Of a DNA stretch of 64,000 nucleotides, positions 25,201 to 33,800 are shown one piece after another. The position numbers were made by a program, and so were the translations under genes. The DNA lies in the NCBI GenBank assembly GCA_020848035.1, contig JADLAX010000003.1, positions 1 through 64,000 of the forward strand, given 5' to 3'. This DNA comes from Anaerolineae bacterium (lineage in GTDB: Bacteria > Chloroflexota > Anaerolineae > Promineifilales > Promineifilaceae). Every line of letters starts with the position of its first letter. Within the stretch, counting starts at the first letter, position 1. The notes under the pieces were generated by a model. The model did no database searches. It was not told the DNA's origin and was given only the letters and a program-made list of their open reading frames with translations.

Positions 25201-27386
25201 GCCAGGTCACAGCGCGCGCCCGCCGGGCTACGGGCGACTACTTCGACGTAGAAATAAGCATTGCCCCGGTGAACCGGTCAAATAAAGAAGTGGTCAATCT
25301 TGTTTGTATTGTGCGCGACATTACCGACCGCAAAGCGGCCGAAGAAGCCCTGCGCCTGAGCGAACAGCGTTACCGTCTGCTGGCCGAAAACATCAAAGAC
25401 GTCATTGTCAAACTGTCGACTGAGGGGAATTTAACCTTTGTGACACCCTCATCGTACCACCTTACCGGGCACCATCCAGACGAGCTTATTGGGCGGCCAG
25501 TGCTCAGCCTGGCGCATCCCGAGGACGTTCCGGGGATCATCCAACTGCTGCAAGACGCTCACCAGCAGCAACGGCCGTTTTTTACCTTCACCCAGCGCTT
25601 ACGGCACAAAGAGGGTCACTACGTTTGGGTCGAGGTGACCAATACGGTTATCAGAAATGAAGATGGCAGCAGCCGCGAGTTTGTGGGCATTCTGCGCGAC
25701 ATTACGGAGCGCAAACAGGCCGAAGCCGCCATTCTGCAAACACAGGTTGAAGAGCGCGAGCTGCAATCGTATCTGAAGCTGCTGCACACCATCAGCATTC
25801 GGCTGACCCGCGCCGAAACGTTGGATGACTTTTTCCGCGCCGCCGTTGCCGAAGCCCATGCCCATTTTGGGTTTGAGCGGGTGGTGCTGCTGCTGTACGA
25901 CGCCGAAGAGCAGTGTGCCACCGGCACCTACGGCATCAACATGCAGGGCCAACTGGTTGATGAGCACGATTTCTACCTGACGGCGGCGGAGATGAGAGGC
26001 GTGATGCGCCAAACGCTGGATCGCAGCGAACGTTTTGCTTTTGCTGAAAACACCCCGCTCTATGATGGCAAAACAGTCATCGGCACCGGGCAAAATGCCG
26101 TGGCCACGCTGTGGAACAATCGGGCGCTCGGCTGGCTGGCGATAGACAATGCGATTAACGGCCGTCCGCTGACCCGTGCCCAGCTGGAAGTTCTGGCGCT
26201 GTACGCGCTGACGGTGGGGGCACTTCTGGCCCGCAAACGGGCCGAACTGGCCCTGCGCGACAGCGAAGCGCGCTACCAAAGTGTGGTGCAAACCCAGTCC
26301 GAATTGATTTGCCGCTATTTGCCCGATCTGACGCTGACATTTGTGAACAATGCTTACTGCCGCTACTTTGACACCACGCCCGAGCAGTTAATTGGGCATA
26401 ACTTCCTGGAGCTAATCCCCGAGGCGGAGTGGGCCGGAATACGGGCGTCTTACGCCGAACTGGTTCGCACCAAGGGCACCAGTACCTATGAACACAAAGT
26501 GCTGTCTCCCGATGGCTCCCATCGCTGGCAGTTGTGGACCGATACGGCCGTTGTCGATGAAAATGGCGACGTAGTGGCTATCCAGGGTGTCGGCCTGGAC
26601 ATCACCGAGCGCAAGCAGATGGAAGAGGCACTGCGCCAGGCGCTGGCCCAGGAAAAGGAGTTGGGCGAATTAAAATCCCGCTTCGTTTCGATGGCCTCGC
26701 ACGAATTCCGCACGCCGCTGGCCGCCATTCTGGCCACCACCGAAACGCTGTCTATCTATCGCAATCGGATGGACGATCATCAGATTGAGGTTCGGCTGGA
26801 AAAAATTCGCAACCAGGTGCGTCATATGAAAGAGGTGATGGAGGATGTGCTGCATCTGGCGCGGATTCAGGCCGGACGGATGCAGATCAACCCGGAAACG
26901 GCCGATCTCGATGCCCTCTGCCAGGATATTGTGGAAGAGTTCAGCAGCCAGGCCGACTATCACAACCGGGTGGTGTATACGTCTAACTGCGCGCCATTGA
27001 CGGCCGTTTTCGATATCCACCTCATGCGCCAGGTCATCAGCAACCTCATCTCCAACGCCCTGAAATATTCCGCCAGGGAGAAGCTGGTGCAGGTCACGCT
27101 AACCCAGGCAGCCGGGCATATTGTCTTTTCGGTGCAAGATGAAGGCATTGGCATTCCTACTCAGGACATGAAATTTTTGTTTGAACCATTCCACCGCGCC
27201 ACCAACGTAGGCACCATTTCCGGCACTGGCCTGGGGCTGAGCATTACCCGGCGGGCGGTGGAACTGCACGGCGGCACCATTGTGCCCGTCAGCCAGGTCG
27301 ATTTGGGGACAACCATCACCGTGTTCCTGCCTCAACCGGCAGCAGTTGAGCCGCAAGCTAACCAGAAAGAGAGAAGTAAAACATGA
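22203..27386 (+). CDS. multi-PAS/GAF sensor histidine kinase
   Basis: 1727 aa. An N-terminal receiver-like domain (about 1-130) appears degenerate. Nine PAS domains, each ending in a DIT-x-K/R type PAC motif (for example DITERKQ), run from about 165 to 1180 and again at 1352-1475. A GAF domain (about 1190-1345) separates PAS8 and PAS9. A HisKA domain with MASHEFRTPLAA (phospho-acceptor His) follows, then HATPase_c with NLISNALKYS, DEGIGIP and GTGLGLSI. No transmembrane segment was seen, so sensing is cytoplasmic. The stop overlaps the next gene (ATGA), which encodes a receiver-kinase, so a phosphorelay pair is likely. Confidence 0.94.
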   Translation: MSQKINSILVFPQALAAIEPAIAQLRQHNDAALELHILAPGAEWQTAVQQHPWQLIVVDFDEMEPAVTAVIRHIRSVQPHTPIFVTAANPRLPDAVAMMRLGAQGFAAKNDLPQLVHQLSDLLTTDQSGSSQAEFLADSKQRPQGKHPPPKKPNNKTARRESEQQLRSIMENMEDLVWVMELPSHQITYLNPAVKTIYGFSASDFYEDPLLWAKQLHPEEVANVLELETTILEQGFRDAEYRIRRANGEVRWLRDRAWLVRDEHGEPIRIEGLASDITEQKLAKQALQASEEQYRSLVESSEAAISMVDGDGRYLYLNSICALPFGAPPEALIGKTIQDLFPPDEAADILADVRKVIHEGIGLVLEPEVTLNGQSCWFHTSIQPIRDINGKPMAALIYASEITAKKQTERELLVQNAIIHQTRDLISLGNFDGSIVFINAGGAKLLGGSDPGSIIGDPVASFHLPEDAEKIRRDYLPHALEHGVWHGENRILTKDGRLIDVAQTIFPIRDDKNEIIYLATLMADITERKQVEETLKSQASLLNQVSDAIIATDLNLKINSWNKAAEKIYGWSEAEAVGQTVDKLLHTSWPQVSQAAAQQITRETGFWHGELNQVTKDGTPKTIWASVSLIKNAQGDIMGGVTVNRDMTQEKQMEDALRTSEQQFQQFMRYLPGAVFIKDATGRTIYCNELYAQTSGKTPADIIGKRTFEYLPAALAEPFIQENEQVLALNQAQEFSHSFPGEGGMHYWLTTKFPIPQENKPPLLGAMSLDVTKEKRAETALRQSEAYLRSLVNSQTAFNVRVDLDGKITYCNGRYQEQFGWFAPSLIGSPALELVWPEDHAKVLQVVAECQQNIGKPIQLEIRKYNRDNSYIWTLWEFIVIYNGTVNEIQCVGFDISKQKMAEKALQEAHNLLEQRVIERTTELESAKQRIEAIFNHSGDGILLLNKIEGIQQTNHAFDQMFGLPTNSQLGTQMAQLFHPDDAAMLNQIIDEIARSHHTSQVTARARRATGDYFDVEISIAPVNRSNKEVVNLVCIVRDITDRKAAEEALRLSEQRYRLLAENIKDVIVKLSTEGNLTFVTPSSYHLTGHHPDELIGRPVLSLAHPEDVPGIIQLLQDAHQQQRPFFTFTQRLRHKEGHYVWVEVTNTVIRNEDGSSREFVGILRDITERKQAEAAILQTQVEERELQSYLKLLHTISIRLTRAETLDDFFRAAVAEAHAHFGFERVVLLLYDAEEQCATGTYGINMQGQLVDEHDFYLTAAEMRGVMRQTLDRSERFAFAENTPLYDGKTVIGTGQNAVATLWNNRALGWLAIDNAINGRPLTRAQLEVLALYALTVGALLARKRAELALRDSEARYQSVVQTQSELICRYLPDLTLTFVNNAYCRYFDTTPEQLIGHNFLELIPEAEWAGIRASYAELVRTKGTSTYEHKVLSPDGSHRWQLWTDTAVVDENGDVVAIQGVGLDITERKQMEEALRQALAQEKELGELKSRFVSMASHEFRTPLAAILATTETLSIYRNRMDDHQIEVRLEKIRNQVRHMKEVMEDVLHLARIQAGRMQINPETADLDALCQDIVEEFSSQADYHNRVVYTSNCAPLTAVFDIHLMRQVISNLISNALKYSAREKLVQVTLTQAAGHIVFSVQDEGIGIPTQDMKFLFEPFHRATNVGTISGTGLGLSITRRAVELHGGTIVPVSQVDLGTTITVFLPQPAAVEPQANQKERSKT

Positions 27387-28519
27387 CCACCATACTGGTT
27401 ATCGAGGATGAAAAGAGCATACGCGACGAGGTGTTGGATTGGTTGCGGTTTGAAAATTACCAGGTGCTGGAGGCGGAAAACGGCCGTGTCGGCCTGACCC
27501 TGGCCCAACAAAACAAGCCAGACCTCATCTTGTGCGATATTGCCATGCCCGAGATGGATGGTCATGAAGTGCTGCTGGAAGTGCGCAGCAATCCCGAATT
27601 AAGCCATCTGCCATTTATCTTCCTCACCGCCTCCGCTGACCGCGATTCGATGCGCCAGGGAATGAACCTGGGGGCCGATGATTACCTGACCAAGCCGTTC
27701 ACCCATGCCGAAGTCCTCACCGCCATCCAGACCCGCCTGCAAAAACAGGCCATCCATGAACTCCAGCAGCAGAAGCAAATCGAAATGCTGGACCGTGCCT
27801 TTCAAGAGGAACGCAAAAAGCGGCTGCTTAAAACGCGGCTCATGGCCATGTTCTCCCACGATTTTCGCAATCCACTCAGCCTCATTTTGCTCGCCTCAGA
27901 TATTCTTTACGAAGGCGAAAGAATACTCTCCCCAGAGCGCAAGCTGCACCAACACGCGCGCATTCGGGGGTCGGTCCACCTGCTGCTGCAAATGCTAGAT
28001 GACATGCTGCTGGTCGCTGAAATGGAAAGCGGCTACCTGGAATTTGTGCCCAAAATGATCCACCTGTCTGCCTTCGCCGACGAAACGGTGAAGGAGTTCC
28101 TGCTCATTGATCAAGGGGTGCACAAGATCACCTTTTTTAACCAGCTGGATGGACTGGTGCAGGCCGATCGCAAGCTGTTCCGCCAAATCCTGGCCAATCT
28201 ACTCACCAACGCCATGAAGTATTCCCCGGCCGGTACTGAAATCACAATTTACCTGGGCGAGGACAACGGCCGTATCCACCTCGAAGTCCGCGATCAGGGC
28301 ATGGGCATTCCTGAAAGCAGTCTACCGCATCTGTTTGAAGCATATCACCGGGCCAATAACGTCAAGCATATTAAAGGCAATGGCCTGGGGTTAACCATCG
28401 TCAAAGAATGCGTTGACCACCACCACGGCGAAATTGAAGTCCAAAGCGTACTCAACGAGGGCACCCGCTTCATCGTCTGGCTGCCGCTGGTCAGAACGGA
28501 ACCCACAGAGACGGTTTAA
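27383..28519 (+). CDS. receiver - histidine kinase hybrid
   Basis: 378 aa. The N-terminal receiver has phospho-acceptor Asp52 (LILCDIAMPEMDG) and Lys104 (YLTKP). A coiled linker (about 120-150) leads to HisKA (FSHDFRNPLS, His159) and HATPase_c with NLLTNAMKYS, DQGMGIP and GNGLGLTI. Receiver-first hybrids of this kind take a phosphate from another kinase or sense it to tune their own activity. The 4-bp overlap with the upstream multi-PAS kinase argues for a direct partnership. There is no DNA-binding output domain, so the final target is not visible here. Confidence 0.93.
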   Translation: MTTILVIEDEKSIRDEVLDWLRFENYQVLEAENGRVGLTLAQQNKPDLILCDIAMPEMDGHEVLLEVRSNPELSHLPFIFLTASADRDSMRQGMNLGADDYLTKPFTHAEVLTAIQTRLQKQAIHELQQQKQIEMLDRAFQEERKKRLLKTRLMAMFSHDFRNPLSLILLASDILYEGERILSPERKLHQHARIRGSVHLLLQMLDDMLLVAEMESGYLEFVPKMIHLSAFADETVKEFLLIDQGVHKITFFNQLDGLVQADRKLFRQILANLLTNAMKYSPAGTEITIYLGEDNGRIHLEVRDQGMGIPESSLPHLFEAYHRANNVKHIKGNGLGLTIVKECVDHHHGEIEVQSVLNEGTRFIVWLPLVRTEPTETV

Positions 28520-28682
28520 GCGCACCTGTTGTGATGGCCGGGTAACGGCCGTTTTCCCCCACGCCGCTCGACTGGATTATGTTAGAATACGGCCGTATCT
28601 GGCCACCCCGCCAGACGCAGACCAGGCAGATTTTTATCTGTGCCATCTGTGCAACACGTGGTTGATTTTCACCGGAGGAAAG

Positions 28683-29990
28683 ATGAAGCAAAAACCAGAT
28701 GCAATTATTATTGGGGCCGGGCTCATCGGCTGTGCCATCGCGTATGAATTAAGCAAACGCGGCTACAAAACACTTAACATCGACAAGCTGCCTGCCGCCG
28801 GGTTCGGCTCCACCAGCAACTCGTGTGCTATCGTGCGTTTTCATTATTCCACGCTCGATGGTGCCCGCATGGCCTTTGAAAATTACTTCTATTGGAAAGA
28901 TTGGCAAAACTACATCGGCCCCGTCGACGACCGGGGCTACGCCAAATTTGTGGAATGTGGTTTTGTCATCTTCCGCAACAACGACCCCAGCGAACAAAAC
29001 TTCATCAACCTGTTCCAGCAAATTGGCATCGCCTACGAAGAGTGGGACCTGGAAACCCTGCGCCAAAAGTTCCCCATCGGCGATTTGCACACCTTTTCAC
29101 CGCCCCGCCCCATCGACGATGAAACGTTTTGGGCCGATCCCACCATCCCGCTCACGGGCGGCATCTACAACCCGCAGGGCGGCTACGTCAACGATCCGCA
29201 GCTGGCCACCTACAATTTGATGCAGGCGGCACAAAACCACGGCGGGGAATTTTTGTTTAATGCGGAGGTGGTAGAAGTGCGGAAGGGGAACGGCCGTGTC
29301 ACTGGCATTACCCTCAGCGACGGCAGCCAAATCGACGCGCCGGTGGTAGTTAACGCCGCCGGGCCGCACTCCTTTCTCATCAACCGCCTGGCCGGTGTAG
29401 AAGAGGGCATGAAGGTCAAAACCAGGGCGCTGCGCCGCGAGGTACACCATGTCGCTTCGCCCAAAAAGTTCAACTTCAACGAACAAGGCTTCGTCTTTTC
29501 CGATGCCGACTGCGGCATCTACTTCCGCCCCGAAACCGGCAACAACATCCTCGTCGGCAGCGCCGACCCGGCCTGCGACCCCAAAGAATGGGTAAACAAT
29601 CCCGACGTATACCAGACTGAACTCACCGACCAGCTGTGGAAAACCCAGGTCTACCGCCTGGCCCGCCGCATCCCCGAGCTAGAAATCCCCTCCAAACCCA
29701 GCGGCATCGTCAGCATGTACGACGTCACCAACGACTGGATTCCCATTTACGACCAGTCCGATCTGCCCGGCTTCTACCTGGCCATTGGCACCAGCGGCAA
29801 CCAGTTCAAAAACGCCGCTGGCGTCGGCCACCTCATGGCCAGCCTCATCGACGCTGTCGAACAAGGGCAAAACCATGACGAGGACCCGGTCCAGGTGCAA
29901 ATGCCCTACACCGGCGTCGTACTCAATGCAGGATTCTACTCCCGCCTGCGTGCCCACAACACCCAGAGCAGCCATACCGTGATGGGGTAG
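28683..29990 (+). CDS. FAD-dependent amino acid/sarcosine oxidase-type oxidoreductase (DAO family)
   Basis: 435 aa from ATG 28683, which has GGAGGAAAG directly upstream. The N-terminal dinucleotide-binding motif GAGLIGCAIAYELSKRG (about 10-26) binds FAD, and VVNAAGPHS is the second flavin-contact motif. The C-terminal FYLAIGTSGNQFKNAAGVGHLMA matches the G-rich C-terminal motif of DAO enzymes. The family oxidises amines such as glycine, sarcosine or other N-methylated or D-amino acids; this substrate is not known. It is transcribed alone. A REP element begins 11 bp after its stop. Confidence 0.9.
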   Translation: MKQKPDAIIIGAGLIGCAIAYELSKRGYKTLNIDKLPAAGFGSTSNSCAIVRFHYSTLDGARMAFENYFYWKDWQNYIGPVDDRGYAKFVECGFVIFRNNDPSEQNFINLFQQIGIAYEEWDLETLRQKFPIGDLHTFSPPRPIDDETFWADPTIPLTGGIYNPQGGYVNDPQLATYNLMQAAQNHGGEFLFNAEVVEVRKGNGRVTGITLSDGSQIDAPVVVNAAGPHSFLINRLAGVEEGMKVKTRALRREVHHVASPKKFNFNEQGFVFSDADCGIYFRPETGNNILVGSADPACDPKEWVNNPDVYQTELTDQLWKTQVYRLARRIPELEIPSKPSGIVSMYDVTNDWIPIYDQSDLPGFYLAIGTSGNQFKNAAGVGHLMASLIDAVEQGQNHDEDPVQVQMPYTGVVLNAGFYSRLRAHNTQSSHTVMG

Positions 29991-30000
29991 GTAGCTACCT

Positions 30001-30038
30001 CATTTCCCCGGGAACGCAGAGTTTCCGGGGAAATACCA
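30001..30038 (+). repeat. REP hairpin, left flank of RAYT
   Basis: CATTTCCCCGGGAACGCAGA then GTTTCCGGGGAAATACCA: arms TTTCCCCGG-AAC and GTTTCCGGGGAAA form the stem. It begins 11 bp after the stop of the FAD oxidoreductase and could also help terminate its transcript. Confidence 0.85.
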
Positions 30039-30142
30039 CCACCAACAAGTTGCGAAAAGTCAGAGCATTGGCAAAATATGTATACCAGTCAACCATTATC
30101 CTGGAAACTCGGAGTATCCGGGATGATTCAAGGATACATCTC

Positions 30143-30721
30143 ATGCCACGTCGTAAAGTCCAGTTTGTTCAGGGCCACTACTACCACATCTACAACCGGG
30201 GCGCAGGGCGGCACAACCTCTTCATCGAACAAGACAACTACCTCTACGTCCTGCGCAAAATGAAGGGGTACCTGACCGAATTCTCGCTGGCCATGATTGT
30301 CTACTGTCTGTTGCCGAACCACTATCATTTTCTGCTACGACAAGATAGCCTCATCTCGGCTGCGGAACTCCCCAAACGCCTGTTTGGTGGCTACTCACGC
30401 GCTGTCCAGCGGCGTTACCAGTGGACAGGCACCCTGTTTGAAGGTCGCTTCGAGGCTCGACACGTCGGCAGTGAGAATTACCTGCGCCACCTATGCCGCT
30501 ACATTCATGCCAATCCTGTCAAACACGGCCTGGTTCGCCGTTTAGAAGAGTGGCCTTACTCCAACTATCTGGAATGGATCGGCGAAAGGGATGGCACCAT
30601 CGTTGATCACAGTTTCATCCAAGACATGTTTGGCAGCGGCCAGGAATACCGTCAATTTGTACAAGACTATTTGATCACTCGAAAGCTACCATCTGGCCTG
30701 GAATACCTTGATGGGGAGTAA
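30143..30721 (+). CDS. REP-associated tyrosine transposase (RAYT, IS200/IS605 Y1 type)
   Basis: 192 aa from ATG 30143. HUH-type single-strand DNA transposase: YCLLPNHYHFLLR carries the HxH metal motif, and YLRHLCRYIHANPVKHGLV is the helix with the catalytic-tyrosine region typical of RAYTs. RRYQWTGTLFEGRF is the conserved linker motif. RAYTs bind and cleave REP palindromes, and this gene is flanked by such palindromes on both sides. The frame is intact, so the protein may be active. An in-frame extension to TTG 30050 covers the left repeat and is not preferred. Confidence 0.93.
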   Translation: MPRRKVQFVQGHYYHIYNRGAGRHNLFIEQDNYLYVLRKMKGYLTEFSLAMIVYCLLPNHYHFLLRQDSLISAAELPKRLFGGYSRAVQRRYQWTGTLFEGRFEARHVGSENYLRHLCRYIHANPVKHGLVRRLEEWPYSNYLEWIGERDGTIVDHSFIQDMFGSGQEYRQFVQDYLITRKLPSGLEYLDGE

Positions 30722-30733
30722 CAGATGGTCACC

Positions 30734-30771
30734 CATTTCCCCGGAAACTCGGAGTTTCCGGGGAAATACCA
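30734..30771 (+). repeat. REP hairpin, right flank of RAYT
   Basis: CATTTCCCCGGAAACTCGGA then GTTTCCGGGGAAATACCA, in the same orientation as the left copy, so the two form direct repeats about 730 bp apart. Confidence 0.87.
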
Positions 30772-30816
30772 TAGATCATAGTTGCGCCAAATTTGGGGCG
30801 TGGCAAAATCAGGTGG

Positions 30817-33800
30817 ATGAATGGTGCAAAAAGTTCGCAACGGGCTCGCCTGTTTACCCTGCTCTGGCTGATTTTGGCGCTGGTGGCCCTGCTGGCCAGC
30901 GGTGCACTCCAGTTCCGCCACAATTTCCTCACGCGGGGCATCCCCGATGGCCTGCCGGAGCCAGTGAATTTTGGCGGGGTCCAGCCCGGCCTCAACGTCT
31001 ATCTCAACCAGTACGATGATGCGGCCCTGGCCCATAATTTGCAGCAAATTGCGGATTTGGGCGTGCGGTTTGTCAAGCAGCCGTTTTATTTCCGTGAGGA
31101 TTTTGACTGGGGCGAGGCGGATCGGTTGGTTACGGCCGTTTCCGCCCACAACCTCACCCTCGTCCCCCTACTTGATGGTAACCCTGACAATCACTTTGCG
31201 CCGGTAGAAACGGCCGTCTTCGCCCAATGGACCGCCGAATTTGCTACCCGCTACGGCGACACGATCCAGTTCTACATCATCTGGGATGAACCCAACCTGG
31301 CCAGCCATTGGGGCAGCCAGCCGCCCAATGCCGACGACTACGGCGCACTTTTAAGCGCCGCTGCCAGCGCCATCCGCACCGCCGATGGGGACGCGGTGAT
31401 TGTGGCCGCGCCCCTGGCCCCCACCGTCGAAACCGGCCCCTCGAACCTGGCCGACCATCTCTTTCTCCAGCAACTATACGAAACCGACGCCGCCAGCGCC
31501 TTCGACATCGCTGCCGCCAAGCCGTACGGCTTCAACAGCCCGCCCGACGACCGCACCGTGGCCAACGAGACGCTCAACTTCAGCCGCCTGATTTTGCTGC
31601 GCGAGGTGATGGTGCGCAACGGCGACAGCCACAAAGCCGTCTGGGCAGGCAACTGGGGCTGGAACAGCCTGCCCGCCGACTGGTCCGGCGATCCGTCCAT
31701 CTGGGGCGAAGTCACCGCCGCGCAGCAGGCCGCGTACACCGTGGCCGCCCTGGAGCGCGCCCGGCTGGAGTGGCCCTGGCTCGGCGTCGCCTTCCTGGAA
31801 AACTGGCAGCCCGACGCCCCGCCCGACGATCCGCGCTGGGGCTTTAGCGTGGCCGGTGCTTCGACAAGCTCAACAACCGCCTCGGCCACTTCGACAGGCT
31901 CAGTGGCCGAAGCGCTGCAAACCTATCTCGCGGAACAGAATACGGCCGTTGCCCAACCCGGCTTCCACTTAGCCCAACCGAACAATCCTGCCCAAATTTA
32001 CGACGGCGGCTGGGAATTCTCCCCCGAATTTGGGGCGGACATCGGCCAGCAGCCAGACGACGTGCTGCTGGGCGACAAAGTCACCTTTACCTTCACCGGC
32101 ACCGATTTGGGCCTGCGGGTGCGCCGCGCCGACTTCCGCGCCCGCTTCTACATCACCATCGACGGCCAACCGGCCAACGCCCTGCCCCACGACGAAAACG
32201 GCAGCATGCTCATCCTCACTTCGGCCGTTAAAAGCGACGACTACCTCGCCACCGAACCGGTCGCCCGCAACCTGCCCCCCGGTGTACACACCGCCGAAAT
32301 CGTCGCCTCGCGCGGTTGGGACCAGTGGGCGCTCAACGGTTTCAGCGTGGGCTACCAGCCACCGGACACCTGGTACACCTGGGGCATGGGGCTGCTGGCC
32401 GGTACGGCCGTTCTCTCCCTCATACTGGCTATACGAACAGGTAGGCAGGCTGGCTGGTCCGATTGGTTCCGCCGCCAGCGGCAGCGGTTTGTGGCGTTGA
32501 ACACAAGCTGGCAGTTGGGCGTAACGGCCGTTACCGCTACCCTCGTCTTCCTGGCAGGCTGGTTCACCTGGGCCGAGCAAATGGGCGGCGTCTACCGCCG
32601 CCTGGGGGACGGCAGTCAGCTGGCCCTCACCGCCGCCGTCGCCTCGGTTTATTACGTCGCGCCCACCTTCTTGCTCTATGCCGCCGCCCTGCTGGTTTTG
32701 TTTGGGCTGCTCTACTGGCGGCCGGTCTGGGGGCTTGTGCTCGTCGCCTTCTGCTTCCCGTTTTACGTCACCCCCGCCGCCAAACCGATTCTCAACTACC
32801 GCTTTTCCCCCATCGAGGTCTTCACCCTCGTCACCTTCGCTGCCTACGCCGCCTCACGCATCACCTTTCACGTTTCACGTTTCAAAAACCGCTCCTTGCC
32901 AATTACCGCTCACCGCTTACGGCTCACCGATTACGGCGTGCTCGCCCTTACCGCCCTGGCCACCGCCTCGCTCTTCTTCACCAACCGGCTGGACGTGGCC
33001 AGCAACGAGTGGCGCGTGGTGATCGTGGAACCGGCGCTTTTTTACTGGGTGCTGCGCGGCACCCGCCCCAAGTCCGCCGAAATGTGGCGCATCCTCGATG
33101 GCTTTGTGCTGGGTGGCCTGGTCGTCGCGCTTTACGGCCTGTGGCAAATTGGTTTCGCCCGTGATGAGCTCATCACCGCCGAGGGCGGGCTGCTGCGGCT
33201 GCGCTCGATCTACGGCTCGCCCAACAACGTGGCGCTTTACCTGGGCCGCGTCGTGCCGCTGCTGGGGGCGATGGCGCTGCTGGGCAGCAAACAAATTCAT
33301 GGCAAACGGTGGTGGATTTATACGGCCGTTCTCCTCCCCACCCTGCTCGCCTTCCTGCTCACCTTCAGCAAGGGCGGTCTGTTTTTGGGACTGCCTGCGG
33401 CGTTTGTGATTATTTTTTGGCAGTGGCAGGCGGTAAACGGCCGTAAAACCTGGCCCTGGCTGCTGGTCTTTGGCGCGATGGGTGCGGCCGGGTTGGTAGC
33501 CATCGAGCAAATTCCGGCGCTGGCCGGCAGGCTCAGCCTCACCGGGGAAACGGGCGTCTTCCGCCTGAGTTTGTGGCAGGCCAGCCTGAACATGGTGCGC
33601 GACCATCCCTGGTTTGGCGTCGGGCTGGACAACTTCCTCTACGAATATCGCGGCCGCTACATCTTGGAATCCGCCTGGCGCGATCCCAATTTGAGCCATC
33701 CGCACAACCTGCTGCTGGACTTTGCCACGCGCATCGGCCTGCCGGGGCTGCTGGCGGGCCTGTGGCTCATCGGCAACCTGGCGCGCACGCTGTGGCGGCT

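Larger units (their letters stand above)
30001..30810 (+). mobile_element. RAYT unit: REP-associated tyrosine transposase between two REP copies
   Basis: A Y1-type transposase gene (30143-30721) is bracketed by direct copies of a hairpin repeat. The left copy (30001-30079) and right copy (30734-30808) both start CATTTCCCCGG, pass through AGTTTCCGGGGAAATACCA, and share GTTGCG and GGCAAAAT further on. A shorter internal copy (GGAAACTCGGAGTATCCGGG) lies at 30103-30122. A solo relative is at 61939-61995. The right copy runs up to the start of the next gene. Confidence 0.88.

Noticed and set aside
30050..30142. Extension of the transposase to TTG 30050
   Set aside because: It would translate the left REP copy; RAYT proteins begin close to MPRRKVQF.
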